Source: Rhodovastum sp963709085
GTDB taxonomy: Bacteria > Pseudomonadota > Alphaproteobacteria > Acetobacterales > Acetobacteraceae
Direction of reading: 5' to 3'
Assembly: GCA_963709085.1 (NCBI GenBank)
Contig: CAVPVB010000007.1
Location: forward strand, 1,860,001 to 1,924,000
DNA length: 64,000 nt
The first letter of the stretch is position 1. Each line of letters begins with the position of its first letter. The notes under the pieces are model-generated. The model worked only from the letters and a program-made list of their open reading frames with translations, was not told where the DNA came from and made no database searches. Below, in pieces: positions 28,347 to 37,251 of the stretch. The position numbers were made by a program, and so were the translations under genes.

Positions 28347-29549
28347 ATGATGCGTTTTTGCCTGACCGCCGCCACCGCGGCGCTCGTGTTCATTGGTGCG
28401 GCCTTGCCGGCTGCGGCCCAGTTCGGCCCGCCCGGGCCGCCTTCCGTGGGCACGGTGACGGTGCAGCGCCGGCCGGTCACTGAAACCAGCGACTTCATCG
28501 GCCGGGTGCAGGCAACCGACCGGGTTGACATCGTCGCCCGGGTCACCGCGTTCCTGCAGGAAAGGCTGTTCACCGAGGGCAGCGAGGTGCAGCAGGGCGA
28601 TCTGCTGTACCGGCTGGAGCGCCCGCCCTTCGAGGCCGACCTGCATGCCAAGCAGGCGACCGTCGCGCAGATGCAGGCGCTGCTGCGCAACGCCACCATC
28701 ACCCTCAACCGCGCCCAGTCGCTGCTGAACACGCCGGCCGGCCAGCGCAGCACCGTGGACGACGACCTCGCGCAGCAGGCCAGCTACGCCGCCCAGTTGC
28801 AGGCGGCGATCGCGCAGGTGCAGTCCTCGCAGATCAACCTCGACTACACCGAAATCCGCGCCCCGATCGGCGGCAAGATCGCGCGTACCACGGTTACCGC
28901 CGGCAATGTGGTGGGGCTCACCACCGGGGCGCTGACGACCATCGTCAGCCAGGACCCGATGTATGTCACCTTCCCGGTTCCGGTCCGGGCATGGCTCGAT
29001 CTGCGCAACAGTTTCGAGGCCAAAGGCGGCATCGCGGCGGCGGTGGTCCGGCTGCGGCTGCCGGACGGCACGCTATACGCCCAGCAGGGCCGGCTCGACT
29101 ATGCCGATCCGATCGTGGCGCAGAATACCGACACCATCACCCTGCGCGGCCGCATCCCCAACCCGCTGCGGCCCGGTGCGAAGCCGAGCGAGCCCGGCAG
29201 CCGCAACCTGACCGATGGCGAGTTCGTGACCGTGCTGGTGCAAGGCGCCGAGCCGGTGCTGGGCCTGGCCATTCCCCGCGCGGCGGTGCTGTCCGACCAG
29301 CAGGGCAGCTACGTGTATGTGGTCGATGCGGACAAGAAGGCGCAGCAGCGGCGCATCCGTCTCGGCCAGTCCACGCCGGGCACGGCGGTGGTGGCCGAGG
29401 GGCTCGCGGAAGGCGACCAGGTGATCGCCGACGGCATTCAGCGGGTGCGGCCGGGCGTGGTGGTGAACCCCGCCCCGGTTGGCGCGCCCCCTGGTGCACC
29501 CCCGGGGGCGCCTGCTGGGGCGTCTCCTGGGACGGGCACGGGAAAGTAG
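28347..29549 (+). CDS. RND efflux system periplasmic adaptor (membrane fusion protein)
   Basis: About 400 residues from the ATGATG at 28347. The signal peptide is followed by the barrel-sandwich halves (IVARVTAFLQERLFTEGSEV and YTEIRAPIGGKIARTTVTAG) around a coiled-coil hairpin (about 100-160), as in AcrA/MexA. The beta-barrel and membrane-proximal domain end IQRVRPGVVVNPAPV. A proline/glycine-rich tail (PPGAPPGAPAG) closes it. No lipobox cysteine is obvious, so it may be a soluble periplasmic adaptor. It links the pump encoded 3 bp downstream to an outer-membrane channel not in the window. Confidence 0.92.
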   Translation: MMRFCLTAATAALVFIGAALPAAAQFGPPGPPSVGTVTVQRRPVTETSDFIGRVQATDRVDIVARVTAFLQERLFTEGSEVQQGDLLYRLERPPFEADLHAKQATVAQMQALLRNATITLNRAQSLLNTPAGQRSTVDDDLAQQASYAAQLQAAIAQVQSSQINLDYTEIRAPIGGKIARTTVTAGNVVGLTTGALTTIVSQDPMYVTFPVPVRAWLDLRNSFEAKGGIAAAVVRLRLPDGTLYAQQGRLDYADPIVAQNTDTITLRGRIPNPLRPGAKPSEPGSRNLTDGEFVTVLVQGAEPVLGLAIPRAAVLSDQQGSYVYVVDADKKAQQRRIRLGQSTPGTAVVAEGLAEGDQVIADGIQRVRPGVVVNPAPVGAPPGAPPGAPAGASPGTGTGK

Positions 29550-29552
29550 GGC

Positions 29553-32500
29553 ATGATCTCCAACGTCTTCGTTGAACGGCCGCGGCTCGCGGTCGTCATC
29601 GCCATCGTCATCACCCTGGCCGGGCTGATTTCGCTCACCCGCATCCCGGTGGCGCAGTTCCCCGACATCGTGCCGCCGCAGGTGACCGTGTCCACCCGTT
29701 TCCCCGGCGCCTCGGCCGCGGTGGTGGAGACCACGGTGGCGCAGCCGCTGGAGGCGCAGATCAACGGCGTCGACAAGATGCTGTACATGCGCTCGAACAG
29801 CGGCAACGACGGCAGCTATTCGCTGAGCATCAGCTTCGCCCTCGGCACCGACCCCGATATCGACACCGTCAACGTCAATAACCGGGTGCAGGCGGCGCTG
29901 GCCCGGCTGCCGGCCGAAGTGCAGCGCAACGGCGTGACGGTGCTCAAGAAATCCGCCGCGATCCTGCAGTTCATGCAGTTCTATAGCGAGAACGGCAAGC
30001 AGGACCCGCTGTTCCTGTCCAACTACGTCACCATCAATGTGCTCGACGCCATCGCCCGCGTGCCGGGGGTGGGCCAGGCTTTCGTATTCGGCGCGCTCGA
30101 TTACTCGATGCGCATCTGGTTCGAGTCCGACCGGCTGACCCAGCTTGGCCTGGCCCCCTCCGACATCATCGCCGCCCTGGCCTCGCAGAACGTGCAGGGC
30201 GCGGTGGGCCGCGTCGGCGCCCGGCCGATCCCCGATGAAACGCAGTTCCAGATCAACCTGCAGACCAAGGGACGGCTGACCACGCCCGAGGAGTTCGGCG
30301 CCATCGTGCTGCGCGCCAACCCGGACGGATCGGTGCTGCGGGTGCGCGACGTGGCGCGGGTGGAACTCGGGGCGGCCAGCCAGGACACGGTCAGCCGGCT
30401 GAACGGCAACCCCGCCATCACCATCGGCATCTACCTCGCTCCCGGCGCCAACGCGGTCGCCACCTCGGCACGCGTCGCCGCCACGCTCGACAATCTGGCC
30501 AGGCGCTTTCCGGAGGGGATGAAGAAGATCATCCTCTACGACAGTTCCGGCTTCGTCTCCGACACCATCCACGAGGTGATCAAGACCCTGGCCGAGGCGT
30601 TCGTGCTGGTGGTGATCGTGGTGTTCCTGTTCCTTGGCAATATTCGTGCCACCATCATTCCCACCGTCGCCGTGCCGGTCAGCCTGATCGGCACCTTCGC
30701 CGTGCTGCTGGCGCTCGGCTTCTCGGCCAACACCGTGTCGCTGCTGGCCATGGTGATGGCGATCGGCATCGTCGTGGACGACGCCATCGTGGTGGTGGAG
30801 AACGTCGAGCGGGTGATGGAGGAGGAACCGCACCTCACGCCCAAGGAAGCCACCAAGAAGGCGATGGCGCAGATCACCGGACCGATCATCGCCATCACCC
30901 TGGTGCTGCTCAGCGTGTTCGTGCCGGTGGCCTTCATCCCCGGCGTGTCCGGCCAGTTGTTCCGCCAGTTCGCCGTGACCGTCAGCGCCGCCATGCTGAT
31001 CTCGGCGCTCAACGCCCTGACGCTGTCGCCGGCGCTGTGCGCGGTGTTCCTGCGCCCGCAGGAAAAACGTGGCGGCGTGATAGGGTCCGTGCTGCGCGGC
31101 ATCGACTATGTGCGGGACGGCTATGCCGCGATCGTGCGCCGGCTGGTGCGCGTGGCCGCGCTCGGCGTGCTGCTGATCGCGCTGTGCGCCGGCGGCATCT
31201 GGGGGGCGGAGCGCATGACCCCCACCAGCTTCCTGCCGGAGGAGGACCAGGGCGCGTTCTTCGTGCTGGCGCAGTTGCCCGACGCCGCCTCGGTGGCGCG
31301 CACGCGCGAGGTGGTGGCGCAACTGGAAAACATGCTGCGGCCGCTGCCGCAGGTGCGGGCCGTGCTGTCCATCGTCGGCTTCTCGATCCTGGACCAGACC
31401 GCGCAGAGCAACACCGCCTTCCTGGTGGTGATCCTCAAGCCGTTCGCCGACCGCACCGCGGTGATGGACCGCGCCCAGGCGGTGATCGGCCAGGTGTTCG
31501 GCATGACCCAGAGCGTGCGCTCGGCCATGGTGTTCCCGTTCAACCTGCCGCCGATCATCGGCCTGTCCACCAGCGGCGGCTTTGACTACGAGCTGCTCAA
31601 CCTGGAAGGCCGCGACCCGGTGGAAGCCGGCGGCGCGCTGCTCGGCATGCTGTCGGCGGCCAACCAGGACAAACGGCTCGGCCGCGTGTTCTCCACTTTC
31701 ACGCCCACCACGCCGAGCTATTACCTCGACATCGACCGCGACAAGGCGCAGGCGCTCGGGGTCAACATCAACGATGTGTTTGTGGCCATGCAGGCGACGC
31801 TCGGCGGCATCTACGTCAACGACTTCAACCTGTACGGCCGCACCTGGCAGGTGAACATCCAGGGCGAGGCGATCGACCGCAACGACCTGCCGGCGGTGTG
31901 GCGCATCTATGTGCGCAACAACCGCGGCACCATGGTGCCGCTGCGCGCGATCGCGGAAGCGCGGGTGGTGCTGGGGCCGCAGACCATCAGCCGCTACAAC
32001 AACTACCGCGCCATCACCATCCTCGGCGCGCCGGCCCCGGGCGTGTCATCGGGCGAAGCGCTGGCCGCGATGGAAGAGATCTCCGCGCGCACCCTGCCGC
32101 CCGGCTACGATTTCGACTGGACCAGCACCGCTTATCAGGAAAAACAGTCGAGCGGACAGACCGGGCCGATCCTGGGGCTGGCGGTGCTGTTCGCCTACCT
32201 GTTCCTGGTGGCGCTGTACGAAAGCTGGCTGATCCCGGTGCCGGTGCTGCTGAGCGTGGCGGTGGCCGGGCTGGGCGCCTTCGTGGGCCTGCTGCTGGCC
32301 GGCATGCCGCTCGATCTCTACGGCCAGATCGGCCTGGTGGTGCTGATCGCATTGGCCGCCAAGAACGGCATCCTGATCGTCGAATTCGCCAAGGAACGCC
32401 GCGAGGAAGGCATGCCGATCCGCGCCGCCGCCGCTCTGGGCGCGCGCACCCGGTTCCGCGCGGTGATGATGACCTCGATTGCCTTCGTGCTCGGGCTGCT

Positions 32501-32669
32501 GCCGCTGGTGACCGCCCACGGGGCAGCGATGCTGAGCCGGCGCTCGGTCGGCATGCCGGTGTTCGCCGGCATGATCGCCGCCAGCGCGATCGGGATTTTC
32601 ATTATTCCGATGCTGTACGTGACGTTTCAGTCGCTGCGGGAGGGGCGGCGGCGGGATTTGGGGGGATAA
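29553..32669 (+). CDS. RND multidrug efflux pump, HAE1 (AcrB/MexB) family
   Basis: 1038 residues, the usual AcrB length. The N-terminus MISNVFVERPRLAVVIAIVI is the first membrane helix. The proton-relay pair is in MAIGIVVDDAIVVVENVERV (the two Asp of helix 4), with the partner lysine in IALAAKNGILIVEFAKERR. Porter and docking domains lie between helices 1-2 and 7-8. The pump exports hydrophobic toxic compounds by proton antiport as a trimer with the adaptor gene just upstream. Substrates cannot be deduced. Confidence 0.95.
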   Translation: MISNVFVERPRLAVVIAIVITLAGLISLTRIPVAQFPDIVPPQVTVSTRFPGASAAVVETTVAQPLEAQINGVDKMLYMRSNSGNDGSYSLSISFALGTDPDIDTVNVNNRVQAALARLPAEVQRNGVTVLKKSAAILQFMQFYSENGKQDPLFLSNYVTINVLDAIARVPGVGQAFVFGALDYSMRIWFESDRLTQLGLAPSDIIAALASQNVQGAVGRVGARPIPDETQFQINLQTKGRLTTPEEFGAIVLRANPDGSVLRVRDVARVELGAASQDTVSRLNGNPAITIGIYLAPGANAVATSARVAATLDNLARRFPEGMKKIILYDSSGFVSDTIHEVIKTLAEAFVLVVIVVFLFLGNIRATIIPTVAVPVSLIGTFAVLLALGFSANTVSLLAMVMAIGIVVDDAIVVVENVERVMEEEPHLTPKEATKKAMAQITGPIIAITLVLLSVFVPVAFIPGVSGQLFRQFAVTVSAAMLISALNALTLSPALCAVFLRPQEKRGGVIGSVLRGIDYVRDGYAAIVRRLVRVAALGVLLIALCAGGIWGAERMTPTSFLPEEDQGAFFVLAQLPDAASVARTREVVAQLENMLRPLPQVRAVLSIVGFSILDQTAQSNTAFLVVILKPFADRTAVMDRAQAVIGQVFGMTQSVRSAMVFPFNLPPIIGLSTSGGFDYELLNLEGRDPVEAGGALLGMLSAANQDKRLGRVFSTFTPTTPSYYLDIDRDKAQALGVNINDVFVAMQATLGGIYVNDFNLYGRTWQVNIQGEAIDRNDLPAVWRIYVRNNRGTMVPLRAIAEARVVLGPQTISRYNNYRAITILGAPAPGVSSGEALAAMEEISARTLPPGYDFDWTSTAYQEKQSSGQTGPILGLAVLFAYLFLVALYESWLIPVPVLLSVAVAGLGAFVGLLLAGMPLDLYGQIGLVVLIALAAKNGILIVEFAKERREEGMPIRAAAALGARTRFRAVMMTSIAFVLGLLPLVTAHGAAMLSRRSVGMPVFAGMIAASAIGIFIIPMLYVTFQSLREGRRRDLGG

Positions 32670-32680
32670 AAAAGCAAGTA

Positions 32681-32740
32681 AGGCCAGGGCTCTGCCCTGG
32701 ACCCGCCAAGGGCCGGGAGGCCCTTGGAACCCATTCTTTT
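32681..32740. repeat. Dispersed two-palindrome repeat after the RND operon
   Basis: Core ccagggctctgccctgg (32684-32700), then acccgcc, a second palindrome aagggccgggaggccctt, and ggaacccatt. This order is the full form of the repeat. It lies between the RND pump and the next gene and may act as terminator. Confidence 0.7.
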
Positions 32741-32753
32741 GGTGAGGGAACCG

Positions 32754-33875
32754 ATGATGTTGTGCAGATGCTTCGTTGCTCTTGCCGCGGTGCTGGCTTT
32801 TGTGGCCGTGCCGGCGTGGGCACAGGACGCGGTGCCGGTCGGCGCCATCGAAATCCTGAGCGGGCCGAACGCCGCTTACGGCATCGCCATCCGCAACGGG
32901 CTGGAACTGGCGCTGGACGAAATCAACGCGACGGGCGTGCTGGGCGGCAGGAAGATCGCCCTCACTGTCGAGGATTCGGCCGCCAACAAGGACCAGGCGA
33001 TCAACGCCGCGCGCAAGCTGATCGGGCGCGACCGGGTGATCGCCATCATCGGGCCGACGCTGTCGAACGAAATGTTCGCGGTCGGGCCGGTGACCAACGA
33101 GCGCAAAATCCCGATCGTCGGCACCTCCACCACCGCCAGGGGCATCACCGATATCGGCCCCTACGTCTTCCGCACCTCGTTGCCCGAATCCGACGTGATT
33201 CCGGTGACGCTGAAGAAGGCCATGTCCCGCGGCGTTAAGACCATCGCGCTGCTGTATGCCAACGACGACGCCTTCTCGAAATCCGGCTTCGACGTGATGA
33301 AGGCGGCGGCCGAGAAGGCCGGGCTGAGTATCGTTGCGATCGAGAGTTTCGGCAGCAAGGATACCGATTTTTCCGCCCAGCTTACCAAGATCAAGGCGCT
33401 CAGGCCCGACGCCGTGGGCATATCCGCGCTCGTTGAGCCGAGTTCGGGCGTGCTGCTGCAGGCGCACCAGCTTGGCTTCGGGCACGAAACCCTGTTCATC
33501 GGCGGCAACGGCGCGAACTCGCCCAAGCTTGGCGAGATTGCCGGCGCGGCGGCGGACGGGCTGATCGTCGGCAGCCCGTGGTTCATCGGCAAGCCGGACC
33601 CGGCGAACCAGAAATTCGTCGCCGATTTCCGCAAGAAGTACAATAAGGACCCCGACCAGTTTGCCGCCCAAGCCTATGACGCGCTGCGGATCGTGGCAGC
33701 GGCCATCGACCGCGCCGGCGCGGCCGATGCCGGGAAGCTGCGCGACGCGCTGGTGCAGACGAAGTTCAATGGCGTGATGGGGCCGTTCGCGTTCACCGCC
33801 GGCCGCGATCCCGCTTCGGCCGAGGGGGTGGTGGTGCTGGTCATGCAAGGCGGCAAGTTCGGCATCGCGCCGTGA
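32754..33875 (+). CDS. Branched-chain amino-acid ABC transporter, substrate-binding protein
   Basis: 373 residues from ATG 32754 (gaggg upstream). The signal peptide MMLCRCFVALAAVLAFVAVPAWAQ is followed by a Peripla_BP_6 domain (PVGAIEILSGPNAAYGIAIR; IIGPTLSNEMFAVGPVTNER; PYVFRTSLPESDVIPV). Such LivJ-type proteins capture branched-chain amino acids, amides or other organic acids in the periplasm. The permease and ATPase genes follow after a repeat block, so this is the binding protein of that transporter. Confidence 0.92.
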   Translation: MMLCRCFVALAAVLAFVAVPAWAQDAVPVGAIEILSGPNAAYGIAIRNGLELALDEINATGVLGGRKIALTVEDSAANKDQAINAARKLIGRDRVIAIIGPTLSNEMFAVGPVTNERKIPIVGTSTTARGITDIGPYVFRTSLPESDVIPVTLKKAMSRGVKTIALLYANDDAFSKSGFDVMKAAAEKAGLSIVAIESFGSKDTDFSAQLTKIKALRPDAVGISALVEPSSGVLLQAHQLGFGHETLFIGGNGANSPKLGEIAGAAADGLIVGSPWFIGKPDPANQKFVADFRKKYNKDPDQFAAQAYDALRIVAAAIDRAGAADAGKLRDALVQTKFNGVMGPFAFTAGRDPASAEGVVVLVMQGGKFGIAP

Positions 33876-33880
33876 AGCAA

Positions 33881-33970
33881 GGCCAGGGCTCTGCCCTGGA
33901 CCCGCAAAGGGCCGGAAGGCCCTTGGAACCCATTCCTAAAGTGATGGGGTCCAGGGCAGAGCCCTGGCCT
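33881..33970. repeat. Pair of opposed dispersed palindromes between binding-protein and permease genes
   Basis: Contains cores at 33883-33899 and 33951-33967 in opposite orientation, with aagggccggaaggccctt and ggaacccatt between. A structure inside an operon after the binding-protein gene may protect or end transcripts, giving more binding protein than permease (inference). Confidence 0.7.
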
Positions 33971-33978
33971 TTCTTGCA

Positions 33979-34860
33979 ATGCTAGCCCAACAACTCCTCA
34001 ACGGCGTCCTGCTGGGCGCCGGCTATGCCCTGTTCGCCCTCGGCTTCACGCTGATGTTCGGCGTGCTGAGGGTCATTAACCTGACTTATGGGTTTTATTT
34101 TTCCGCCGGTGCTTTTGTCGCCCTGTTCCTTACGAGGGATGCCGGTTTCGGCATCTGGACGGCGCTGCCGCTGGCGGCGATGGCGGCCGGGGCCATGGCG
34201 GTGGTGTTGGATTGGCTGTTGCTGGCGCGCCTGCGCCGCCGCGGTGCTCCGGAACTGGCCAGCCTGATGGTCACGCTGGGCGGCGTGCTGGCGCTGTATG
34301 CCGCGTCCACCGCCCTATTGGGGCCGGACATCCGCCGCCTGCCGCCCGGGCTGGTCGCCGGCGCGCCGTTCGAGTTCTTCGGTTTGCGCGTGACCATGGC
34401 GCAACTGCTTATTCTGCTCGCCAGTCTGGTGCTGGTGGGCGGGCTGGTCTGGCTGCTGCATGGCACAAGGCTGGGGCTCGCCATCCGGGCGATGGCGGAA
34501 AAGCCGGATGCGGCCGGGCTGATGGGCATCGACACCGGGCGCATCGCGGCGCTGGTGTCGTTTGTCTCGGGCTGCCTGGCCGGGGCGGGCGGGGTGCTGA
34601 TCGGGCTCAATTTCAATGCGATCCACCCCTACATGGGCGAGACCATGATGCTGCGGGGGTTCGTGGTGGTCATCGTCGGCGGGCTGGGCGACATCCGGGG
34701 CGCGCTGATCGCCGGCCTCGCGCTGGGGGTGGTGGAGGTGCTGACCGCCGGCTATGTGGATTCCGGGCTGAAGGAGGCGGTGGCGTTCGCCATTCTGGTG
34801 GCCGTGCTGTGGACCCGCCCGTCCGGCCTGTTCGGCCGGCCCGAATTGCGACGGGCCTGA
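33979..34860 (+). CDS. livH: Branched-chain amino-acid ABC transporter permease, LivH type
   Basis: 293 residues with about eight membrane helices. It starts MLAQQLLNGVLLGAGYALFA, the usual LivH start. The EAA-like loop, which contacts the ATPase, is RAMAEKPDAAGLMGIDTGRI. It pairs with LivM to form the membrane channel. The 3-bp spacing to livM supports an operon. Confidence 0.92.
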   Translation: MLAQQLLNGVLLGAGYALFALGFTLMFGVLRVINLTYGFYFSAGAFVALFLTRDAGFGIWTALPLAAMAAGAMAVVLDWLLLARLRRRGAPELASLMVTLGGVLALYAASTALLGPDIRRLPPGLVAGAPFEFFGLRVTMAQLLILLASLVLVGGLVWLLHGTRLGLAIRAMAEKPDAAGLMGIDTGRIAALVSFVSGCLAGAGGVLIGLNFNAIHPYMGETMMLRGFVVVIVGGLGDIRGALIAGLALGVVEVLTAGYVDSGLKEAVAFAILVAVLWTRPSGLFGRPELRRA

Positions 34861-34863
34861 GGC

Positions 34864-35712
34864 ATGGAGATGCCGGTCTGGCTCGATGATTTCCTGTGGA
34901 CCTACCAGAACCTGGTGCATGCGCTGGGCATTAACGGGCTGCTGGCACTGTCGATGTATGTGGTGCTGGCGGTCGGCCAGCTTTCGCTCGGGCAGGCGGC
35001 GTTCATGGGGCTGGGCGCCTATTCCTCGGCGCTGCTGACGCTGAAGCTCGATCTTCCCTTCGCGCTGGTGCTGCCGGCCTCCTGCGTGGCACCGGTGCTG
35101 TTCGCGCTGGCGATCGGCACGCCGACGCTGCGGCTGTCCGGCGTGTATCTCGCCATCGCCACCATCGGGCTCGGCGAGGTACTGCGGGCGGTTTATCTCA
35201 ACGTGGACTGGCTCGGCGGGGCGCTCGGCCTTTCCGGCATTCCGCTGCGTGCCGAGTTCTGGATGATCTATGGGCTGTTGGGGGCGGCCATTCTGGTGCT
35301 GTGGCTGGTCGGGCGCAGCGGCATCGGTCGCGCCATGGAGGCGGTGCGCGAGGACGCGACGGCGGCGCAGGTGATGGGCATCAATCTGGCGCGCATCCGG
35401 CTGGGGGCGCTGCTGGCCTCCGCCGTGCTGGCCGGGCTGGCCGGGGCGCTGGGGGCACATTCCTCCAGCTTCATCGGCCCGAACGAGTATGGATTCGAGC
35501 CGGCGGTGACCATTCTGTCCTTTGCCCTGCTGGGCGGCATCGCCACCCCGCTGGCGCCGGTGCTGGGCGCGTTCATGCTCACCTTGCTGCCGGAATTGCT
35601 GCGCGGATTCTCCGATCTGCGGCTGGTGTTCAACGGGGTCATCATCGTGCTGGTGGTGCTGTTCCTGCCCGAGGGGCTGTTTCCTCTGCGCATGCGTCGC
35701 CGCGCGGCATGA
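34864..35712 (+). CDS. livM: Branched-chain amino-acid ABC transporter permease, LivM type
   Basis: 282 residues, hydrophobic. Family marks are LSLGQAAFMGLGAYSSALL, GTPTLRLSGVYLAIATIGLG and the cytoplasmic loop REDATAAQVMGINLARIRLG that docks on the ATPases. Its stop overlaps the start of the first ATPase gene (ATGA). Confidence 0.93.
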   Translation: MEMPVWLDDFLWTYQNLVHALGINGLLALSMYVVLAVGQLSLGQAAFMGLGAYSSALLTLKLDLPFALVLPASCVAPVLFALAIGTPTLRLSGVYLAIATIGLGEVLRAVYLNVDWLGGALGLSGIPLRAEFWMIYGLLGAAILVLWLVGRSGIGRAMEAVREDATAAQVMGINLARIRLGALLASAVLAGLAGALGAHSSSFIGPNEYGFEPAVTILSFALLGGIATPLAPVLGAFMLTLLPELLRGFSDLRLVFNGVIIVLVVLFLPEGLFPLRMRRRAA

Positions 35713-36512
35713 CGGCGCTGCTGCAGACGCGCGCGCTGACGCGGCGCTATGCGGGGCTGCTCGCGGTGTACAGCGTGGACATGGCGGTGCAGGCCGGCCG
35801 CGTGCATGCGCTGATCGGGCCGAACGGTGCCGGCAAGACGACGCTGTTCAACCTGATTTCCGGCCTTGAGCCGCCGAGCGAGGGCGCGGTGTTGTTGCGC
35901 GGCCGCGACATCACGCCGTTGCAGGCCGACCGGCGCACGGCGCTGGGGCTGGCGCGCACCTTCCAGAACATCCGCATTTTCGGCGCCATGACGGTGCTGG
36001 AGAACGTGTTGACCGGTCTGCAGCCGCGCCGCACCGCCGGCCTGATCCAGACCGTTTTGCGCTCGCCCGGTTTCCGGCGCGAGGAGCGGGCGCTGGTGGC
36101 GCGGGCGCGCGAGGCGCTGGCAATGGTGGGCCTTTCCGCCCGCGCCGAGGTGCCAGCCGCCACGCTGCCCCATGGCGAGCAGCGGCGGCTGGAAATCGCG
36201 CGCGCCATGGCCCCGGAGCCGGCGCTGCTGCTGCTGGACGAGCCGGCGGCGGGGATGAACCCGGCCGAGACCGCGGCGCTGGCCGGGCTGGTGCGCCGCA
36301 TCCGCGATTCCGGCACCACCGTGCTGCTGGTCGAGCACGACATGGGTTTTGTCATGGACATCGCCGATGACGTGACCGTGCTGAATTTCGGCCGGCTGAT
36401 CTTCCAGGGCACGCCGACCGGGGCCCGGCAGGCGCCGGAGGTGATGGAGGCTTATCTCGGCCAGAAAGTGGCGGCCCGGCTGGCGGCGCGGGCGCGGAAG
36501 GTGGTCCCGTGA
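35709..36512 (+). CDS. livG: Branched-chain amino-acid ABC transporter ATP-binding protein, LivG type
   Basis: 267 residues from the ATG overlapping the livM stop. Walker A GPNGAGKTTLFNLISG, Q-loop ARTFQNIRIFGAMTVLENVL, Walker B LLLLDEPAAGMNP, H-loop LLVEHDMGFVMDIAD, and a C-terminal LivG-type extension (GTPTGARQAPEVMEAYLG). The signature loop reads LPHGEQRRLEIARAM, slightly different from the usual LSxGQ. It powers import together with LivF. Confidence 0.94.
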   Translation: MTALLQTRALTRRYAGLLAVYSVDMAVQAGRVHALIGPNGAGKTTLFNLISGLEPPSEGAVLLRGRDITPLQADRRTALGLARTFQNIRIFGAMTVLENVLTGLQPRRTAGLIQTVLRSPGFRREERALVARAREALAMVGLSARAEVPAATLPHGEQRRLEIARAMAPEPALLLLDEPAAGMNPAETAALAGLVRRIRDSGTTVLLVEHDMGFVMDIADDVTVLNFGRLIFQGTPTGARQAPEVMEAYLGQKVAARLAARARKVVP

Positions 36513-37219
36513 GCCTGCTGGCGGTGGAGCGGCTGGTGGTCGCCTATGGGCGGACGGCGGCGGTGAAGGGGATCGACCTGACCGTGGCGGAAGGGCAGGT
36601 GGTCTGCCTGATCGGCGCCAACGGTGCCGGCAAGACCACGCTGATGCGGGCGCTGTCCGGCCTGCTGCGTCCGCAATCGGGCCGCATCCGGTTCGGCGGC
36701 ACCGACATCACCGGGTTTTCCGCGCACCGGATCGCGGCACTGGGAATGCGCCATGTGCCCGAGGGGCGGCAGATTTTCGCCGGGCTGACGGTGGCCGAGA
36801 ATCTGTCCATCGGCGCCTGGCTGGAGCCCGCGCCGGCCGAACGGGCACGCCGGCAGGCGCAGGTGCTGGCGCGGTTTCCGCGCCTGCGCGAGCGGCTGTC
36901 GCAACCGGCGGGCTCGATGTCGGGCGGCGAGCAGCAGATGCTGGCGCTTGGCCGGGCGCTGATGGGTGCCCCGCGGCTGTTGCTGCTGGACGAGCCGAGC
37001 ATGGGCCTCGCCCCGCTGTTCGTGGAAGAAATCTTCGCCATCATCGCCGACCTCAGGCGCGAGGGCCGCACCATCCTGCTGGTCGAGCAGAACGCCTCGG
37101 CGGCGCTGGAGGTGGCGGATGTCGCTTATGTGCTGGAGACCGGCCGGATCGTGCTGCAGGGGAAGGCGGCGGAGGTGGCGCATGATCCGGCGGTGGTGGC
37201 GGCTTATCTGGGGGGCTGA
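36509..37219 (+). CDS. livF: Branched-chain amino-acid ABC transporter ATP-binding protein, LivF type
   Basis: 236 residues from a GTG start overlapping the livG stop. Walker A GANGAGKTTLMRALSG, signature SMSGGEQQMLALGRALM, Walker B LLLLDEPSMGLAP, and H-loop glutamine/asparagine form LLVEQNASAALEVAD as usual in LivF. The motif MRHVPEGRQIFAGLTVAENL is diagnostic of LivF. Last gene of the five-gene transporter set. Confidence 0.95.
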   Translation: MSLLAVERLVVAYGRTAAVKGIDLTVAEGQVVCLIGANGAGKTTLMRALSGLLRPQSGRIRFGGTDITGFSAHRIAALGMRHVPEGRQIFAGLTVAENLSIGAWLEPAPAERARRQAQVLARFPRLRERLSQPAGSMSGGEQQMLALGRALMGAPRLLLLDEPSMGLAPLFVEEIFAIIADLRREGRTILLVEQNASAALEVADVAYVLETGRIVLQGKAAEVAHDPAVVAAYLGG

Positions 37220-37251
37220 GGCGGGGGGTGCTGCCACGGGCCGGTTGGTGA

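Noticed and set aside
29073..31322. 749-codon minus-strand frame opposite the RND genes
   Set aside because: Shadow of GC-rich coding sequence; full of His/Arg/Gln and no motif.
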